Shown: positions 1 to 11,744, counted from the stretch's first letter. The stretch: DNA of 64,000 nt from Protaetia brevitarsis (GCA_004143645.1 RXPK01000523.1:1-64000), one strand, 5' to 3'. The notes: generated by a model from the letters alone, not told the origin. Program-made: numbers and translations.

Positions 1-674
1 TATATATGAGTATTGTTGACCGAGAGGATAGGAGATATGTCACCCGATTAATTAGCGCTTTTACATTCGTATTAATTTGAATAGATACAGACAGGCGAGC
101 GTCTGTATATAAGTGTTATTTGTTAAATCTATTCGAAGCATGTGCGTGTGGGAATAACTCCTTAATTGAATGCTGTAACTTCTAGTTAATTTTGATTCAG
201 CGCGTTTCATTCGAATCAATACTACAAATACTATGGAGGGATTTGTGGAAAGTTAATTAAGGTAGTTATCTTAGTATCATCATTTTTAGTTATTTGTTCT
301 ATTTTGTGTAATTTTCATTCACTGATTTTACATTATATTACTCATGTATTTAATCTTCTGACTATGTCCATGTTCTCTTGAACCATGACATAAAAAAACA
401 AATGTTTCAAGAGCACGTGCGCTCCTATTATCAACAGAAGCTCGAATGAATTCAGTAAAAATTAATACAGACCTACCACCTAAACATGCAGCGTTATATC
501 CTCTAAAAAGAAAACATATTTACAATCGTTTTTTCTACACCTTGTTGACCCTTCAGAAATGCCAAGAATTAGCGACAAATGTGGACCATTCTACCCCCAT
601 AAATCTATTAAAATTAAGTGGTGGAGGGATGCCACTTTCCATTTAATAAGTTATTTGAATATTTTTTTTTCATA
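1..674. other. A+T-rich stretch, mostly unrecognised
   Basis: No gene is recognised. A 66-codon plus-strand open frame (446-646) resembles nothing I know. Read on the minus strand, roughly 560-674 could be the last codons of the Penelope-like element whose main remnant lies at 2563-3656, because the CACTG-ended element starting at 675 appears to have inserted into that element. That continuation is weak. Confidence 0.3.
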
Positions 675-1146
675 CACCGAGAGAAAAAAAGTGTTGTATT
701 AACTAATAAAATGTTGTATTGAACACTTTTTTCTTTTTCAATATGAGCAATGATATTTTAGTGTTAATGCAATACGTAAAAAAATGTTAAACTGCGTTAG
801 TTAACTGAATAATAATAAATGTTATAAGAAACAGACTACGCGTGATTCTTTGAACATGTACTTAATCTTCCATTAACAATTTCTATCTGCTAATTGAATA
901 ATACAACAACATTATCCCAACACAGTTACTTGTTGTAGACACACGAAGTAGTAATTTTTTATAATTTATAATATTGGTTTAACACTATAAAATGTTGATT
1001 CAAAACTTATATTGTTTCATTTAACCTATCTGTAGTATTTATCGAATGACTATTTGCATGTAATTCAACATTTTTAGGTGGTTATACCAAAAAGATTTTC
1101 TTGTTAGTGGAACCATTTTCGATATTGCTTAAAATCACGTTACTGA

Positions 1147-1257
1147 TCGGGCGAGTTTTTAATTTCATCGATGGATCCATCGATTACTGTATCATTAATG
1201 TATTAAACAGAGATATACTGTAATCGATGGATCTATCGATGAAATTAAAAATCCGCC
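1147..1257. repeat. Internal hairpin of copy 1
   Basis: Arms of about 45 bases, one beginning CGGGCGAGTTTTTAATTTCA and the other ending with its near-complement, enclose a loop of about 25 bases. Each arm contains the small palindromes ATCGAT and GGATCC. The same structure occurs in the other four copies (about 19452-19550, 21336-21432, 52572-52668 and 57220-57320), with arm shortening in copies 3 and 5. Retention suggests a structural role or simply common descent. Confidence 0.75.
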
Positions 1258-1700
1258 CGCACATTCAGCAATTAGTCCATTGATAGCAACGCATAGCTAT
1301 TGCCTAATTAGGAAGACTATAGTAGGTAATAGAAGAAAAACATTTACACCATTATATACTAAAGTTATATTATCTTAATAACATAACTAAAAAAATATAA
1401 CGGTTTTATTCATACATTTGAAAGGACAGTACAATTTAACGTTTCATAATAAATCATTAATAACAACATTTAACCAAAATTCGTTATCAGAATTACCGAT
1501 TTCGTAATACTACCCACCAAATAATCATTATTTTCAACGGAATTGGCTTTTAATATATTAATCGATTTACTTAAACAATTAGAGGCACAATGATTTTTAC
1601 GATTACATTTGTCATATTTTCCCATAAGCTGGACAACTGTTTTGCGCATGCGTAAAATTACAACGTGTACACCGACCTGTTCTAGAATTGTTCGAATCTG

Positions 1701-2024
1701 TTACAAACGGTCTTTGAATTTGCCGGACACCTCTCTCCAATGATCTTCCATCCTTGTGCGACCCTTGGGTGAAACGTGTCTTCTGTCTTGCTCCTGCATT
1801 CGGCTGCCAATCGATGTGTTTTCCAGCGTAATTTCAATATTATTTAAAATTTCTCGAACTTCCTTTCCTATACAATGTAACAGCGTCGCTGCTTGTATTT
1901 CGGCTGTATTCCCACTGCAACCACTCGCGGTAGAATATAATTCCCAATCTTCTTTGAATTGCCTCCAATTTTTTGCTAGGTCGCTCTCCATTTTCATCTT
2001 CTCGGGTTGAGATACATTCTCCAT
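1701..2024 (-). pseudogene. Gag-like N-terminal fragment (copy 1)
   Basis: A 107-codon frame starts with an ATG followed by SQPEKMKMESDLAKNWRQFK and continues through an E-W-x-L-Y...ASG...AATLLHCIGKE segment. This layout is typical of the N-terminal Gag domain of K02A2.6-like Ty3/gypsy retrotransposons. After about residue 70 the normal Gag helical region is missing and the frame jumps to a MQEQD segment. The zinc-knuckle region follows downstream on the minus strand (about 1570-1690) but in other frames, and its first cysteine is replaced. It cannot encode a complete Gag. Confidence 0.6.
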
Positions 2025-2562
2025 TTTGTTTTATTCCTTTCTGACACTTTTTTTTTATAATTTGTTGCACTTTTTCTTCCTTTCACTGATTTTTTTTTGT
2101 ATATTGTTTGTTTTTTATTCTGACTGCGCCATGTTATATGTATATACTGCGCGATGGGTTTTGATTATCTTTATTATTCACTATTAATGTTACAGAAGCT
2201 TACAAACATAGGTCTTATTGCTACGGAGGTTGGATACTGACTGACTATACGCATGTGCGATCACCTATATGTAATAGTATTAAATATTACATTTCATTGA
2301 GTTAACACCGATAGTAAATATTTAAAGAACACAATTTTCAAATGTCAAATCGACAATTGGTGGGATTAAACCAACAAGATGAAATATTGGTTACGCCTGA
2401 ACACTATAATCTTGTTAAATTAACTCTAAAGTGTGCAACAATATAAATATGTTTGTTTCAAATAGGAGCATATAATTCACTTAAATGCAACATGGTTAAA
2501 TCAATGCTCAAATTTGTGACACTACGAAAAATGTTGAAATAACCATTTCATTTCTCTCAGTG

Positions 2563-2695
2563 TATATATGGTCTCGTACAAGTCTAACTCTTTCGATGAT
2601 TGTACATTTTTCACTAATTCAAAGTTTTCTATATCATTTTATGTCCGATATCGTTTACATGTTGCGCAACGCTGGACGATTCAAGTGTCCCATAG
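2563..2695 (-). pseudogene. Penelope-like element, GIY-YIG C-terminal part
   Basis: The minus strand reads SSSVAQHVNDIGH at about 2641-2685, then in a shifted frame IENFELVKNVQSSKELDLYE at about 2581-2633. This is the characteristic end of the GIY-YIG endonuclease domain of Penelope-like retroelements (a Ser-Ala/Val-x-Gln-His then Gly-His). It continues the fragment at 3269-3656, from which it is separated by a hAT-type MITE, and is cut at its other side by the CACTG element copy 1. Confidence 0.6.
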
Positions 2696-3260
2696 TAGTG
2701 TTGTAAATATTCGGATGATTTCAATAATCGGAAGGTCATGATATTCGGATTAATATTACGATTCCATATTCCACTAACATACTCGTATAAGTTGCACGTA
2801 TTCGGATGATTTCAAGTCGATTTCAATAAGCACGGTGGAATGCGGGATCATATTTCGTGTTTATTTTTTTATACGTAACTAAATCTCTGTTAAAGTTTTA
2901 TCTACAACAAAAATTTACTATTTTTTCTTAATAAAATATTCTGCACATTACTAATACGTTGAGTCAATGTGACCTCCCATCAGTGCAGATAATAAATTTC
3001 GGATGATCGAGTCAAAACCGGAAAGTTGAGAATTTCCAAAATCACATAATTTATACGAATATGTATATGGACACTTGGACACCTACCCAAAAGTTTCGGT
3101 AGATTCATTCGATAAAAAAATCGTTGCACAAATTTTACAGATTCGAAATCATCTGAGTCAGAATCATCCGATTCTGAATCGGATTCTAAGAATCGGCATT
3201 ATCCGAATATTTCAATAATCGGAATCAACAAATATTTTAATTCGGATACTCACAACACTA
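2696..3260. mobile_element. hAT-type MITE (565 bp) with 8-bp target duplication
   Basis: Terminal inverted repeats begin TAGTGTTGT; the right end is ACAACACTA. It is flanked by a perfect 8-bp duplication TCCCATAG at 2688-2695 and 3261-3268, the hAT signature. Subterminal copies of ATTCGGATGATTTCAA-like and TCCGAATATTTCAATAATCG motifs occur near both ends and could be transposase-binding sites. There is no coding capacity. It sits within the GIY-YIG domain of a Penelope-like element. Confidence 0.85.
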
Positions 3261-3268
3261 TCCCATAG

Positions 3269-3656
3269 CGATAACTTGTTATGTGTTCCTTAAACCTACA
3301 TACTTCCGATCGCAGGCGTTATTTATCCAATGTAAACTTTATCCTGACTACTACAACCGATTTTGTAAATGCCCGATCTTTCATTGAGATGAGGATTTGT
3401 CTTTCGCGTTGCGTAAAACAATTCTTAGTGTGTTACGCGAGGTGAAGCAAATGTTCAAATTTGGTTCTTTAAAAATGTCGTCTAAACCATTTGAAATGCG
3501 ATGAAAAGGTATTTTGACAAACTTTTTGTCGCGATTGTCTTCTGAAGTTAAAGTTAGACCATTCAAAAAAATTACGTGATATAATGCCTTCTTAAGGCTG
3601 ATTAGTTGGAGCAATATAATAACGAAAATTTCCATATTCCAATATTTTGTCGACAA
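3269..3656 (-). pseudogene. Penelope-like retroelement fragment: RT-EN linker and GIY-YIG motif
   Basis: A 91-codon frame (3381-3656) carries NICFTSRNTLRIVLRNAKDK, the conserved region just after the reverse transcriptase of Penelope-like elements. One frameshift later the minus strand reads ERSGIYKIGCSSQDKVYIG (about 3319-3378), which supplies both the GIY and YIG signatures of the endonuclease. A stop directly follows YIG. Removing the MITE at 2696-3260 and one target copy leaves about 23 codons between YIG and SSVAQH, close to normal spacing. The reverse transcriptase itself is not in the window. Confidence 0.7.
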
Positions 3657-4766
3657 AACAGCGGAAATATGTACATAAAAAAATTAATTTTGATGATGTT
3701 TTTTTCGTAGCCGTTAATTATGTATGGTTATTCTTTTTTTTTTCTTCGTGAGGGTAGCGGCCTAATTTATAATGATGACTTTAAAAAGTTAAACAACTCA
3801 CTTTTTACGTTTCGACAATCTTTATTTTTCTTGTCTTCATAACAGAAATGTATATTTTATAATTAACTTGTTTATTTATTTTTTTTTTAAAATATATTTC
3901 TAGGCACATTCACAAAAATTTAAAAACATATTTTTAATTACATTTCTAACCACTTTTACAAACTGTTAACAAAACTATTTTAAAATCAAACTGTCACAGA
4001 AAAAAAATCTAAAAAAATTAATTATCTGGTGAATGTTCAAAGTTATTTAATTTTATGTCAAGCTTTTCTCTTAATTAAACCGTTTCATTTGCATTAATTA
4101 ATTAAATTAATAAAATCTAGATACATTATTTTTTTTTAATTATTGTGCCCTCATATAACAAGTTTCCCTATATCTGAAAAATCCATAACTGACAAATAAT
4201 TATGGAAATTTCTCAGAAGATTTTTACTTTATATCTTTAAATAGACTTACTGAAGTAGGTAGAATTCTATATAAGGCTTCTTTTTCAATCGAAAATTACC
4301 TGAAACAAAAAAACGTGCTGTTAATTTCAGTATTTTGAAATCTATATAACAAAATAATACGTAAGAAAAAATAATAAAAAAAAAACAAAAAAAGGTGATT
4401 TATTAGTGTAAAGAACAAGAAATTGTTTGCGTAAGTATATATAGCATTTACATGCTAATACTATTCTATCCATAACACTTCTGAGTTGATGTCAACTGGC
4501 AAAGGTGCTGGATGTAAACATCTAAAGCACAAATTTACATATTAGATCCTGTACATATTTACTTTTCGCTGGTTGTGAATATTTCTCACAGCTACTGTAT
4601 ATCGGTATTGTTATAAAAATATGCGTTTCTCACTATAATAGCAGTAAAATAAAAAGATATAAATATATAGGGGTTTTTAAAAGTAAGTGGTATTTTGAAA
4701 TCGTGATATTTTTATCAAGCCTTAAATAATTTAAAAATTAAAAATTATATGTTTGTATAAACAGAA
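3657..4766. other. Very A+T-rich intergenic stretch
   Basis: I see long homopolymer A and T runs and no recognisable coding region, inverted-repeat element or RNA gene. Confidence 0.5.
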
Positions 4767-5910
4767 ATGGGATTTATTAAAAATATTACATTTATTGCAA
4801 ATGTTGAATGCGGCCGCCATTTTTTCCTTGAACAAGCAGCAACCTCTCTTCAATACTATAAACCGAAGTTCTGAACATCTCTGCTGGTGTAGCTGCTATG
4901 TTTTGTGTGATGGACTCCTTCAATTCATCGATGGTATTAGGTGATTAAAAAACCTTCTGTTAGGTAACCCCATAACCAAAAGTCGGCTGTTTAATATTTC
5001 TGATATCACGTCGCCAAAAGTGTTTCCTTAAAAAACTGTTTACTGATTGAAGATATGCGGAGGGCACCCTTCTGCATAAATAGATGTTTCAATGTCGTTT
5101 CTTGCAACAACGATTGCAAATCACGAAGCATATCAAATAACGCTGGCCATTATTTTAACCGGCTTTTCTCCATCTCAATCTGTTCAAAAAAAAATACGTG
5201 CCCATGATAAAACGTGATGTAAAGCCGCACCATACGGTCACTTTTAAATCGTGAACACCTTGTTGAATATTCACTTGTGGTTATTTATTGACCGAATTCA
5301 CAATTGTGCGTGTCACACCACCATTAAATTCAAAGTCTGCTTGCTTCATCAGTCCAAAAAACGCTGTCAAGCCACTGCGGATTCATTGAATTCCGTATTG
5401 TTTGTAAGGCGAAATCATCTCTTTTGATTCTATCAGCTTGTTTTAGTTCAAATAGAACCTGGTGCATCGTAAATGGATACATTTAAGTTGCCTTCTAAGA
5501 ATTCGCCATACAGTTGTCTTACTAATCAAAACGTCCACATTTTATTGACACTAGAGTTCCTATTCGTTTTTATAAGTTAAGTTTGCGTTTCTTGTAAAAT
5601 TTCGCAACACAAATCATGTGATAGAAGTCTTCTTGATTTTTTTTCTTCCACACAGAACCAGTTGCCTCAAATTTTGCTAGAGTTTTTGAAAAGCACCCAA
5701 CACATGGGCCAGCTCTTAAACCATTTAATGTACGAAATCGTCTTAGGCCTGCCATAAAACTCCATCAACATTCATAATAGCATTGAACGAGTCCAATGCG
5801 AGTTTGCAGAGACGAAACCGTGTAATATGATACATACAACGATATAACACGCACTTGTTTGTAAACGAGCTTGTTGCTATGACGACCAAAAGATGACAAA
5901 TAAATCCCAT
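4767..5910 (-). pseudogene. Tc1/mariner-like transposon relic
   Basis: The ends carry the inverted repeat ATGGGATTTATT (4767-4778) and AATAAATCCCAT (5899-5910). Read on the minus strand, an N-terminal helix-turn-helix-like segment (FRTLNGLRAGP...KFEATGSV, about 5640-5755) resembles the DUF4817-type head of insect Tc1-like transposases. Then come a decayed FWTDEAS motif (first catalytic Asp) and a C-terminal TIDELKESITQNIAATPAEM segment, usual for the family tail. Many stops and frameshifts make it non-functional. Confidence 0.65.
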
Positions 5911-5982
5911 TATGCATGTAGCCGGGTACTAGTATTATTTTTAAACAAATATTAACGAAAATATTTTTATTCTGTTTTTAAA

Positions 5983-6241
5983 TGTTTTTATTTCTACGCA
6001 AAATAATATTATGAATAAATTTATTTTTATTATCTACTATGCGACGTAATAGTGGAATATTACCAAGTTTGTCCACTTACCACATTGACAGCAAGTAAAA
6101 AGCCTATACATTGGAACCTAATAGAGGCTGTTGTCAATGTGGTAAGTAAACAAACTTGGTAATATTCCACTATTAGGTCGTATAGTAGATAATACAAAAA
6201 ATAAATTTATTCATAATATTATTTTTCGTAGAAATAAAAAC
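5983..6241. repeat. Long hairpin (about 110-bp arms)
   Basis: The left arm (about 5983-6091) and right arm (about 6132-6241) are near-perfect inverted copies around a loop of about 40 bases. Matching features include GGAATATTACCAAGTTTG against CAAACTTGGTAATATTCC, and CCACTTACCACATTGACA against its complement. There is no coding content. It may be a palindromic MITE; no clear target duplication is visible. Confidence 0.8.
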
Positions 6242-6541
6242 AAATGTTACATTCTTATTTCTTAGTGTCACATTGTAACACTCTTAAATAAAGCAGGGAC
6301 AGAAAGTAACAATACCTATAGCAACTAACACAAGGATAACAAGGATAAACTATCTGAATCAAAGAATGCGATACGAAAACCAAAAAAACATCGGTCAAAA
6401 CGGTCCAACAACCGTATAACACTAAAAAAAATAGCAACAAGGTGAGTACCAAACACAAAAGGAAACTAGGAAATAAGTAGATGTATAGTGAGATAGAAAA
6501 ACGGTTTGCAGAGTGCCGGAAAACTTAATCAGCCACGAAAA
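6242..6541. other. Unrecognised A-rich stretch
   Basis: Short overlapping open frames on the minus strand have no recognisable similarity. It may include decayed 5' sequence of the Tc1 relic that follows. Confidence 0.3.
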
Positions 6542-6544
6542 AAA

Positions 6545-6868
6545 AGTGGTAACAAGATGGCCGTCCACACGTCCGTATTCAGCAAGACAACGGACGCCCC
6601 CAAATTGCTCTAACATAAGAGGCATGCGTTAATGTCTTACCGTGGTCACTGCGTTCACGGGATTTAAATCCCATTGAACATGCGTGGGATATGATAGGAA
6701 GGGGATTGTCCACTTTGCACCATTCTCCACAGACTGTGGCCCAGCTAATCCACGAAGTTCAAGTTGGTTGAAACGAGATGCGAGAAGGTGATATCGACCA
6801 TCTCATTTTATCGATGCCTAGACGTGCACAGGAGTGTACTCAGATACGGGGTCGCCAAACACATTAAT
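6545..6868 (+). pseudogene. Tc1-like transposase C-terminal relic
   Basis: The plus strand reads a degenerate QDGRPHTS segment (second catalytic Asp region). After a frameshift comes RSRDLNPIEHAWDMIGR, the C-terminal DD34E block with its Glu, and then a tail ending CTQIRGRQTH. One internal TGA interrupts the tail. The N-terminal half is not recognisable upstream. The element probably ended near 7009, because a related tail (AAGTTAAACAAATTATT, then CTGAGTATA) recurs at about 62570-62625. Confidence 0.7.
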
Positions 6869-7011
6869 ATTTTTTTTTCCGTATTAAATGTTAATAAAAT
6901 TTCTTGCAAATGTAATGTAATTATTTTTGATGTAAGATTATCACATTGCTAAAAAAATTAAGTTAAACAAATTATTATTCCTTTTAGATGCAACACTTAT
7001 GTCACTGAGTA

Positions 7012-8031
7012 TACAGGGTGTATCAAATAAAAAAGTAAACTTTGCTTGGGTGTTAACAACACGACATATAAAGCACAAACCCACCGAAACCGGATTTCAT
7101 CATTAAAGAATAAAAAAAAAGTAAAATTTAGAGCCAAAAATTCTTTAGTTCGGCCCTGATGCAAGGAAACGTCATGTTAAGCACCCGCTAAACATGTTAT
7201 TGTGTATAAATACATTGCACTCATTTAGTATTATTCTTAATGGTATGCTGTAAGTTCATTTAACGTCATTCTGAATAAATAAAGGTCCTTGCAAAAATAG
7301 CAAAACAGAGGCATTTCAAATTCTTCCTTTTATAAAATAAAACATTTCCTTTTTGTTAAGAGCATTTCTACGTAAGTCTAACAAAGTAACTATTTTTAAT
7401 ATCCTGATAAGACGTTCCAGTTTCACCGGATATGCGACTTCAGTAGTTACAAAAAACGTAAAATATTTCTTTTGCTTTGTCGAATCGAGAGTTAGTTGTT
7501 AATAAACGGTACCACATGAATCTGAGTTTATTTCTTTTGGATTTATTTAATCATATAAACGCAAAATGAATTGAATCGAATTACATAGAAATAAATGTAG
7601 GTACAGGAAAATTGCAAAACACGCTTTTTTACCTATGATATCTCGCGAAAAATGAGTCTATACATTCCTGCACTTTTGCCGATGCATCAAGCTTCGATTT
7701 TCTTTATATGAAATCATGATGGTCCTGAAAAGGATCGTTTTTTCGAGACGGGAAGAATTTAAATAAAATGTTCGAAGTGGCTTGCACTGCAAGCGGCGAT
7801 CCACATAAAACTAACAGCGGTAATGGCTGAATGATAGTGGTATGTGGAGGTATACTCGGGACAGCATTTAGGTTGGGCACAGGTGCGGCTCTAGCCCACG
7901 ACATTTACAAAATATTTTTTTTCTCGTTAATGCTTACAGATAGACCCCCTGTGCATTAATACTTTTTGATTGTATATGATTACAGCTTCTACATATTATT
8001 ATATTTACCTCTATATCTGATACATCCTGTA
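7012..8031. mobile_element. TACAGGGTGTATC-ended element (about 1.0 kb)
   Basis: The left end TACAGGGTGTATCAAATA and the right end TATCTGATACATCCTGTA form ~18-bp terminal inverted repeats, with TA on each side as a possible Tc1/mariner-type duplication. The first ~240 bases recur in direct orientation at 63761-64000, which confirms a dispersed family. The body has no recognisable transposase. It holds an unexplained, relatively G+C-richer open frame at 7704-7904. Confidence 0.6.
7704..7904 (-). CDS. Unrecognised 66-codon open frame inside a transposon
   Basis: The frame is proline-rich at its start (SWARAAPVPNLNAVPSIPPH) and richer in G+C than its surroundings. I do not recognise it. No clear splice sites or promoter define it. 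It may be a captured host fragment, a remnant of the element's own gene, or chance. Confidence 0.2.
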   Translation of the reverse strand: MSWARAAPVPNLNAVPSIPPHTTIIQPLPLLVLCGSPLAVQATSNILFKFFPSRKNDPFQDHHDFI

Positions 8032-9244
8032 TAACAAGAAAGTTATGAGTCGGGATTTATGAGTTAGGGCAACCAATATTTAAGAAAATCTTATTATACA
8101 AATATTCTAGTCAATAAATAATACCAAATATGATTATCTCTACAGGAGCTATAAAATTTTAAAAGAATACAAGATGTGTTTCTCATTGTCAGTGTAGACG
8201 ATTTAAACAATGATAAGAAAAAAAAGACACCATATACATTAAATGAAAGAAAAAAAACATTCAAAATATCCTCACCCACATAAGCTCCGTAACTGTATAT
8301 AGTTAATACGCAATAAAATGGGTTCTCCTTTTCTCGATTTTGGTTTATAATACTGCGAAGCACGGCCTAATTTGTCTTATGCGGAGGAAGCGGTTTAACT
8401 ATCCCCAGACGAACAACAACACATGTAAACAATCTTATTATATTCCAATGTCTATATAATCGTCGTCTCACATAATTATTGTAATTTCCCAATTAATCAC
8501 GTGGTTGGTCCACACGTCCTTTAATTTGTAATATATAATACATAGTTAATACGATTATACATAGGTGTACCATGATTATATGATTTCATTTTTTTTTTTG
8601 TACTACATAAAAGTTGGAAAGAGCCTCAAGTGCCGTATAACCAAATACACACATCATACGCCGAAAGGTCACTAAACTGACTACACGCCTTGGTCCAAAC
8701 AAAAGAATTGTCCAACATACATATGCTTGCATGTTTACCCACAGTTTACTTCGTTCTTATTTACACTTTAAACATACCAGGCGACAGTCATCTTCCACTT
8801 GAGCAAATAAACGGGGTTTAAGTAATAACGACAAGACGGGCTTGAAGCAATTACAACTCGTGAAGATATACAACCGCACAAACGTATATGCGCAGATATA
8901 TTGTATGTTCTTGTATACACTGTGTGTAAAATGCAAGTACATATAGTTAAGCGATCACAGACGAACTTAATGCAATATTAAAGTATACAACAAAAACTTC
9001 TTGAAGTAGCGAATGACATCTTTAAAATAATTCGAAATATGTCTAAAATCCTACATCTAACGATTAACCCTATAGTAAGGATAGATAATATGACACCATG
9101 AAACGATCTGCATTGCGCCATCTGTTGTAGTCGCAAGGAACTAGTATTACCTATTCTGTCATGGCGGGAAATTCAAATTGTTGATTTTTTTTTTAGCAAA
9201 GTAATTGCCTCTTTTCGAATGTTGTTTCATTTTCACACACATAT
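8032..9244. other. Unrecognised intergenic stretch
   Basis: A+T-rich. Two minus-strand open frames of 61-89 codons have no recognisable family and biased composition. No inverted-repeat element or RNA gene is seen. Confidence 0.4.
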
Positions 9245-9759
9245 GGGTCATTCCATATCAACCGGAACACCTAAAAAATTTGATGTCTTGGATTCTTCTT
9301 ATATTTCAAATTTGAAAATCCTTTGCTGTCTAAAATTAGGAAGACCCCCGTATTTTTCCTTAAAGCTCTACAGCATCTATTTACAAAGATATTTGCGAAA
9401 CAAAGTTTTGCAAAATCGATAAAATAATCGCTAGAAGTATATTGTTTGGTTATGCATAAATTAAAACATTAAAACAAAATGCATTAAATATGGTGTATTC
9501 TAAAGTTCAAACTACACAGTCATTTAATAATGCCTAAATTAGATTGTACTTCATTATGACCCCCTTTTTCTCCTGTTTAATAAAATAATGTCTTTTTTCT
9601 CTATGTTTACCGCGAAATAAAATTTTTGAAAAAATATCATAATATTATTTAAGCTATGTTCTACATCTTCTAATTTTAGGCAAAGACTTCAAATTTAAAA
9701 TATAAAAAGAATTCAAGACATCAAATTTTTTAGGTGTTCCGGTTGATATGGAATGACCC
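9245..9759. mobile_element. Inverted-repeat MITE with GGGTCATTCC ends
   Basis: The ends GGGTCATTCCATATCAACCG and its exact complement belong to inverted repeats of about 90 bases. These include CACCTAAAAAATTTGATGTC, and then diverged arms around TTTCAAATTTGAA. The flanks read ATAT on both sides (9241-9244 and 9760-9763), a possible 4-bp duplication. The middle is A+T-rich and non-coding; the 67-codon frame on the left arm is a by-product. I cannot assign the superfamily. Confidence 0.8.
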
Positions 9760-11505
9760 ATATTCGGACTACAGTAATTCTATGTATAAAAAAACTAAAA
9801 GCTAAATGTAAACACTGAAGAAAAAAAGATGTGTTAAGTCAACAACGCAAACTTGAGTTGTATACAACACAACGATTGTTATGTTTTTGGTATTGTACTC
9901 CAAGAGTTAGATACTTGCCGCGTATTGAATATTGTATTAATAATAAACCACTTTATTTTATATTAGTAATAATAATAATTCAAATCGTGAGTATTAGTGG
10001 CCCCAAATTATCTTTAATTTCAGAAAATCATTTTTATTTTTCTTCTTGCCAGACGTTTCAAAGGTTAGCTCTTATTCTATAGTTAACTTAAACAGTCCAC
10101 ATTTTTCAATTAACCAATTGGTTTAAATTTCGTCGTACATAATTATTTAGTAATCAATTAGACTTTTTTTAAAAAAAATTAACACAAAAAAAAAACATAG
10201 AGGTCTGGCACATTTTAAAAACACAGTTGTTAACAAAGTAAAGTGCATCTACTCAAAACCATCTGTATCGAGAGTCTTCGAACTGTGTCTTACGTGACTT
10301 AGATTTTTCTGTAAAAGATTTAGTTTTTTTTTTGTAATTTCCATTTTCAAACATTTCATATTCTTTATATTATCGGTAATTAAGTAATTTAAAATTATGT
10401 GTTTTAAATTGCTCATTTTTTTTTGAATCTTCTACTAAGATTTTGACAGTTAATTCTATATGATCAAATTTAAAATTTAAAAAAGTTGGTTGTAGGGTTC
10501 TTATTTTTACATTTTACTAAAAATATATTTTTATTTTTACATTTACTTACTTTGTCGTATAATTTGGGATGTCATCTGTATTTCCCGGTAAATATTTGCA
10601 TTAACTCGATTTTTAAAAAATCCTATACAGCATTTATTGCCTAAAATATGACTAATTTCCAAGTTTCGAGTAAATAAAATATTTTTTCCCTAAACACAAA
10701 TTTTATGTAATTGTAATTATAAAATATTAATAAGCCATAATTATTGTGCGACAGCACAAAATACATGTTAATATTTTTACCTGCTTATTAAATGCATCGA
10801 AAATAAGTCAATTTAAAAAAAAAAAAAACTAAGAAACTATTATTCTAAAAGAACATTTATATTGGACATTTTGGAAGAGCTTTAATAGTTTGTTCCTGAT
10901 TTATGTTATCTATCTGTATCGCTTAATACCTTAAGTTTAATACAAAAAGCCAAGAGGCTGCATTGTTTTCGGAGGCTCCATGTTAGACAGCTCCTCTACA
11001 AAGAAAATGCCTGGTCTAGTAAGTGAACAATATTTGAAATATTACGGGTGTATTTAGGATATCTGCCTTAATTTCCCTTTGTATTTTATTTTTTTTTTGA
11101 GGTTTTTATTCATTTCAAATAAGTGTAGGTATCTAATCATTGTTACATTCTTCATGAATATAGAATAAGTCTAAAATGTTATTTGTTTATGTAACTTTCA
11201 ATGTTTTTCTTATTTCTTTCGATTTATAATATTTTACCTGTTAGAAGAAAATGTGTGAAGGAGTTGACAGCATTAGGACTTACTATAAAAGATATGACTT
11301 GTTAATACTGCATAGGTTTATCACTGCGCAATTTTGTAAATTACCGACAATGGATATTCACTTGTTTGTTAGCACATCTCATGGCCTACTAATATCTAAT
11401 AATTAATGTACGTTCTCTATGACTGAAAGGCATTACTATTAGTAAGAAACTAGTAAAGATTAGATATCTGAAATATAAGTATTTAGAGAGGTTAGATAAA
11501 TAATG
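9760..11505. other. Unrecognised A+T-rich stretch
   Basis: I find no recognisable gene, RNA or inverted-repeat element. The 83-codon frame at 9831-10082 is of biased composition and without family features. Confidence 0.4.
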
Positions 11506-11744
11506 TACAGAGTGTTTTATAGGAAAAAACTCATTTTATTTGGTTGAAACTTGAAATTTAGGTATATTTTTATAATACTTCAAAAACTGTTAAGAATAGA
11601 TATACCAAACTCTAATATCAATCGATGTAGAATTTTGCGCTGCATTCAATGCTGTAGTAAAAAATACGATGTTCCATTTGAAAGAAAAAAGTTTAGTTAG
11701 CTTAAAGGTATCCACATTGTAGGCGCGTTTTTGAACACCCTGTA
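11506..11744. mobile_element. Short element with TACAG...CTGTA ends
   Basis: It starts TACAGAGTGTTTTAT and ends TTGAACACCCTGTA, imperfect inverted ends like those of other TACAGGGTG-type repeats in the window. It is 239 bp and non-coding. Further fragments of the same style follow, with CAACACCCTGTATA near 12020 and GGGACACCTGTATA near 12160. Confidence 0.5.

Larger units (their letters stand above)
675..2562 (-). mobile_element. CACTG-ended 1.9-kb element with Gag fragment, copy 1
   Basis: This is one of five related ~1.9-kb units. One end reads CACCGAGAGAAA and the other, on the opposite strand, CACTGAGAGAAA, giving ~12-bp terminal inverted repeats of the kind seen in CACTA/EnSpm (CMC) transposons. 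The flanks are TA on both sides (673-674 and 2563-2564), a possible 2-bp target duplication. It contains an internal hairpin (1147-1257) and, on the minus strand, a degenerate Gag-derived reading frame. The superfamily assignment rests on termini only; no CMC transposase is present, so it would be non-autonomous. Confidence 0.65.

Noticed and set aside
446..646. 66-codon plus-strand frame near the window start
   Set aside because: No recognisable motif, and it may overlap the antisense of a Penelope-like C-terminus.
1756..2010. Plus-strand frame of 84 codons (RPLGETCLLSCSCIRL...) seen in every CACTG copy
   Set aside because: It is the antisense shadow of the Gag-derived frame; its repeated occurrence only reflects the repeat.
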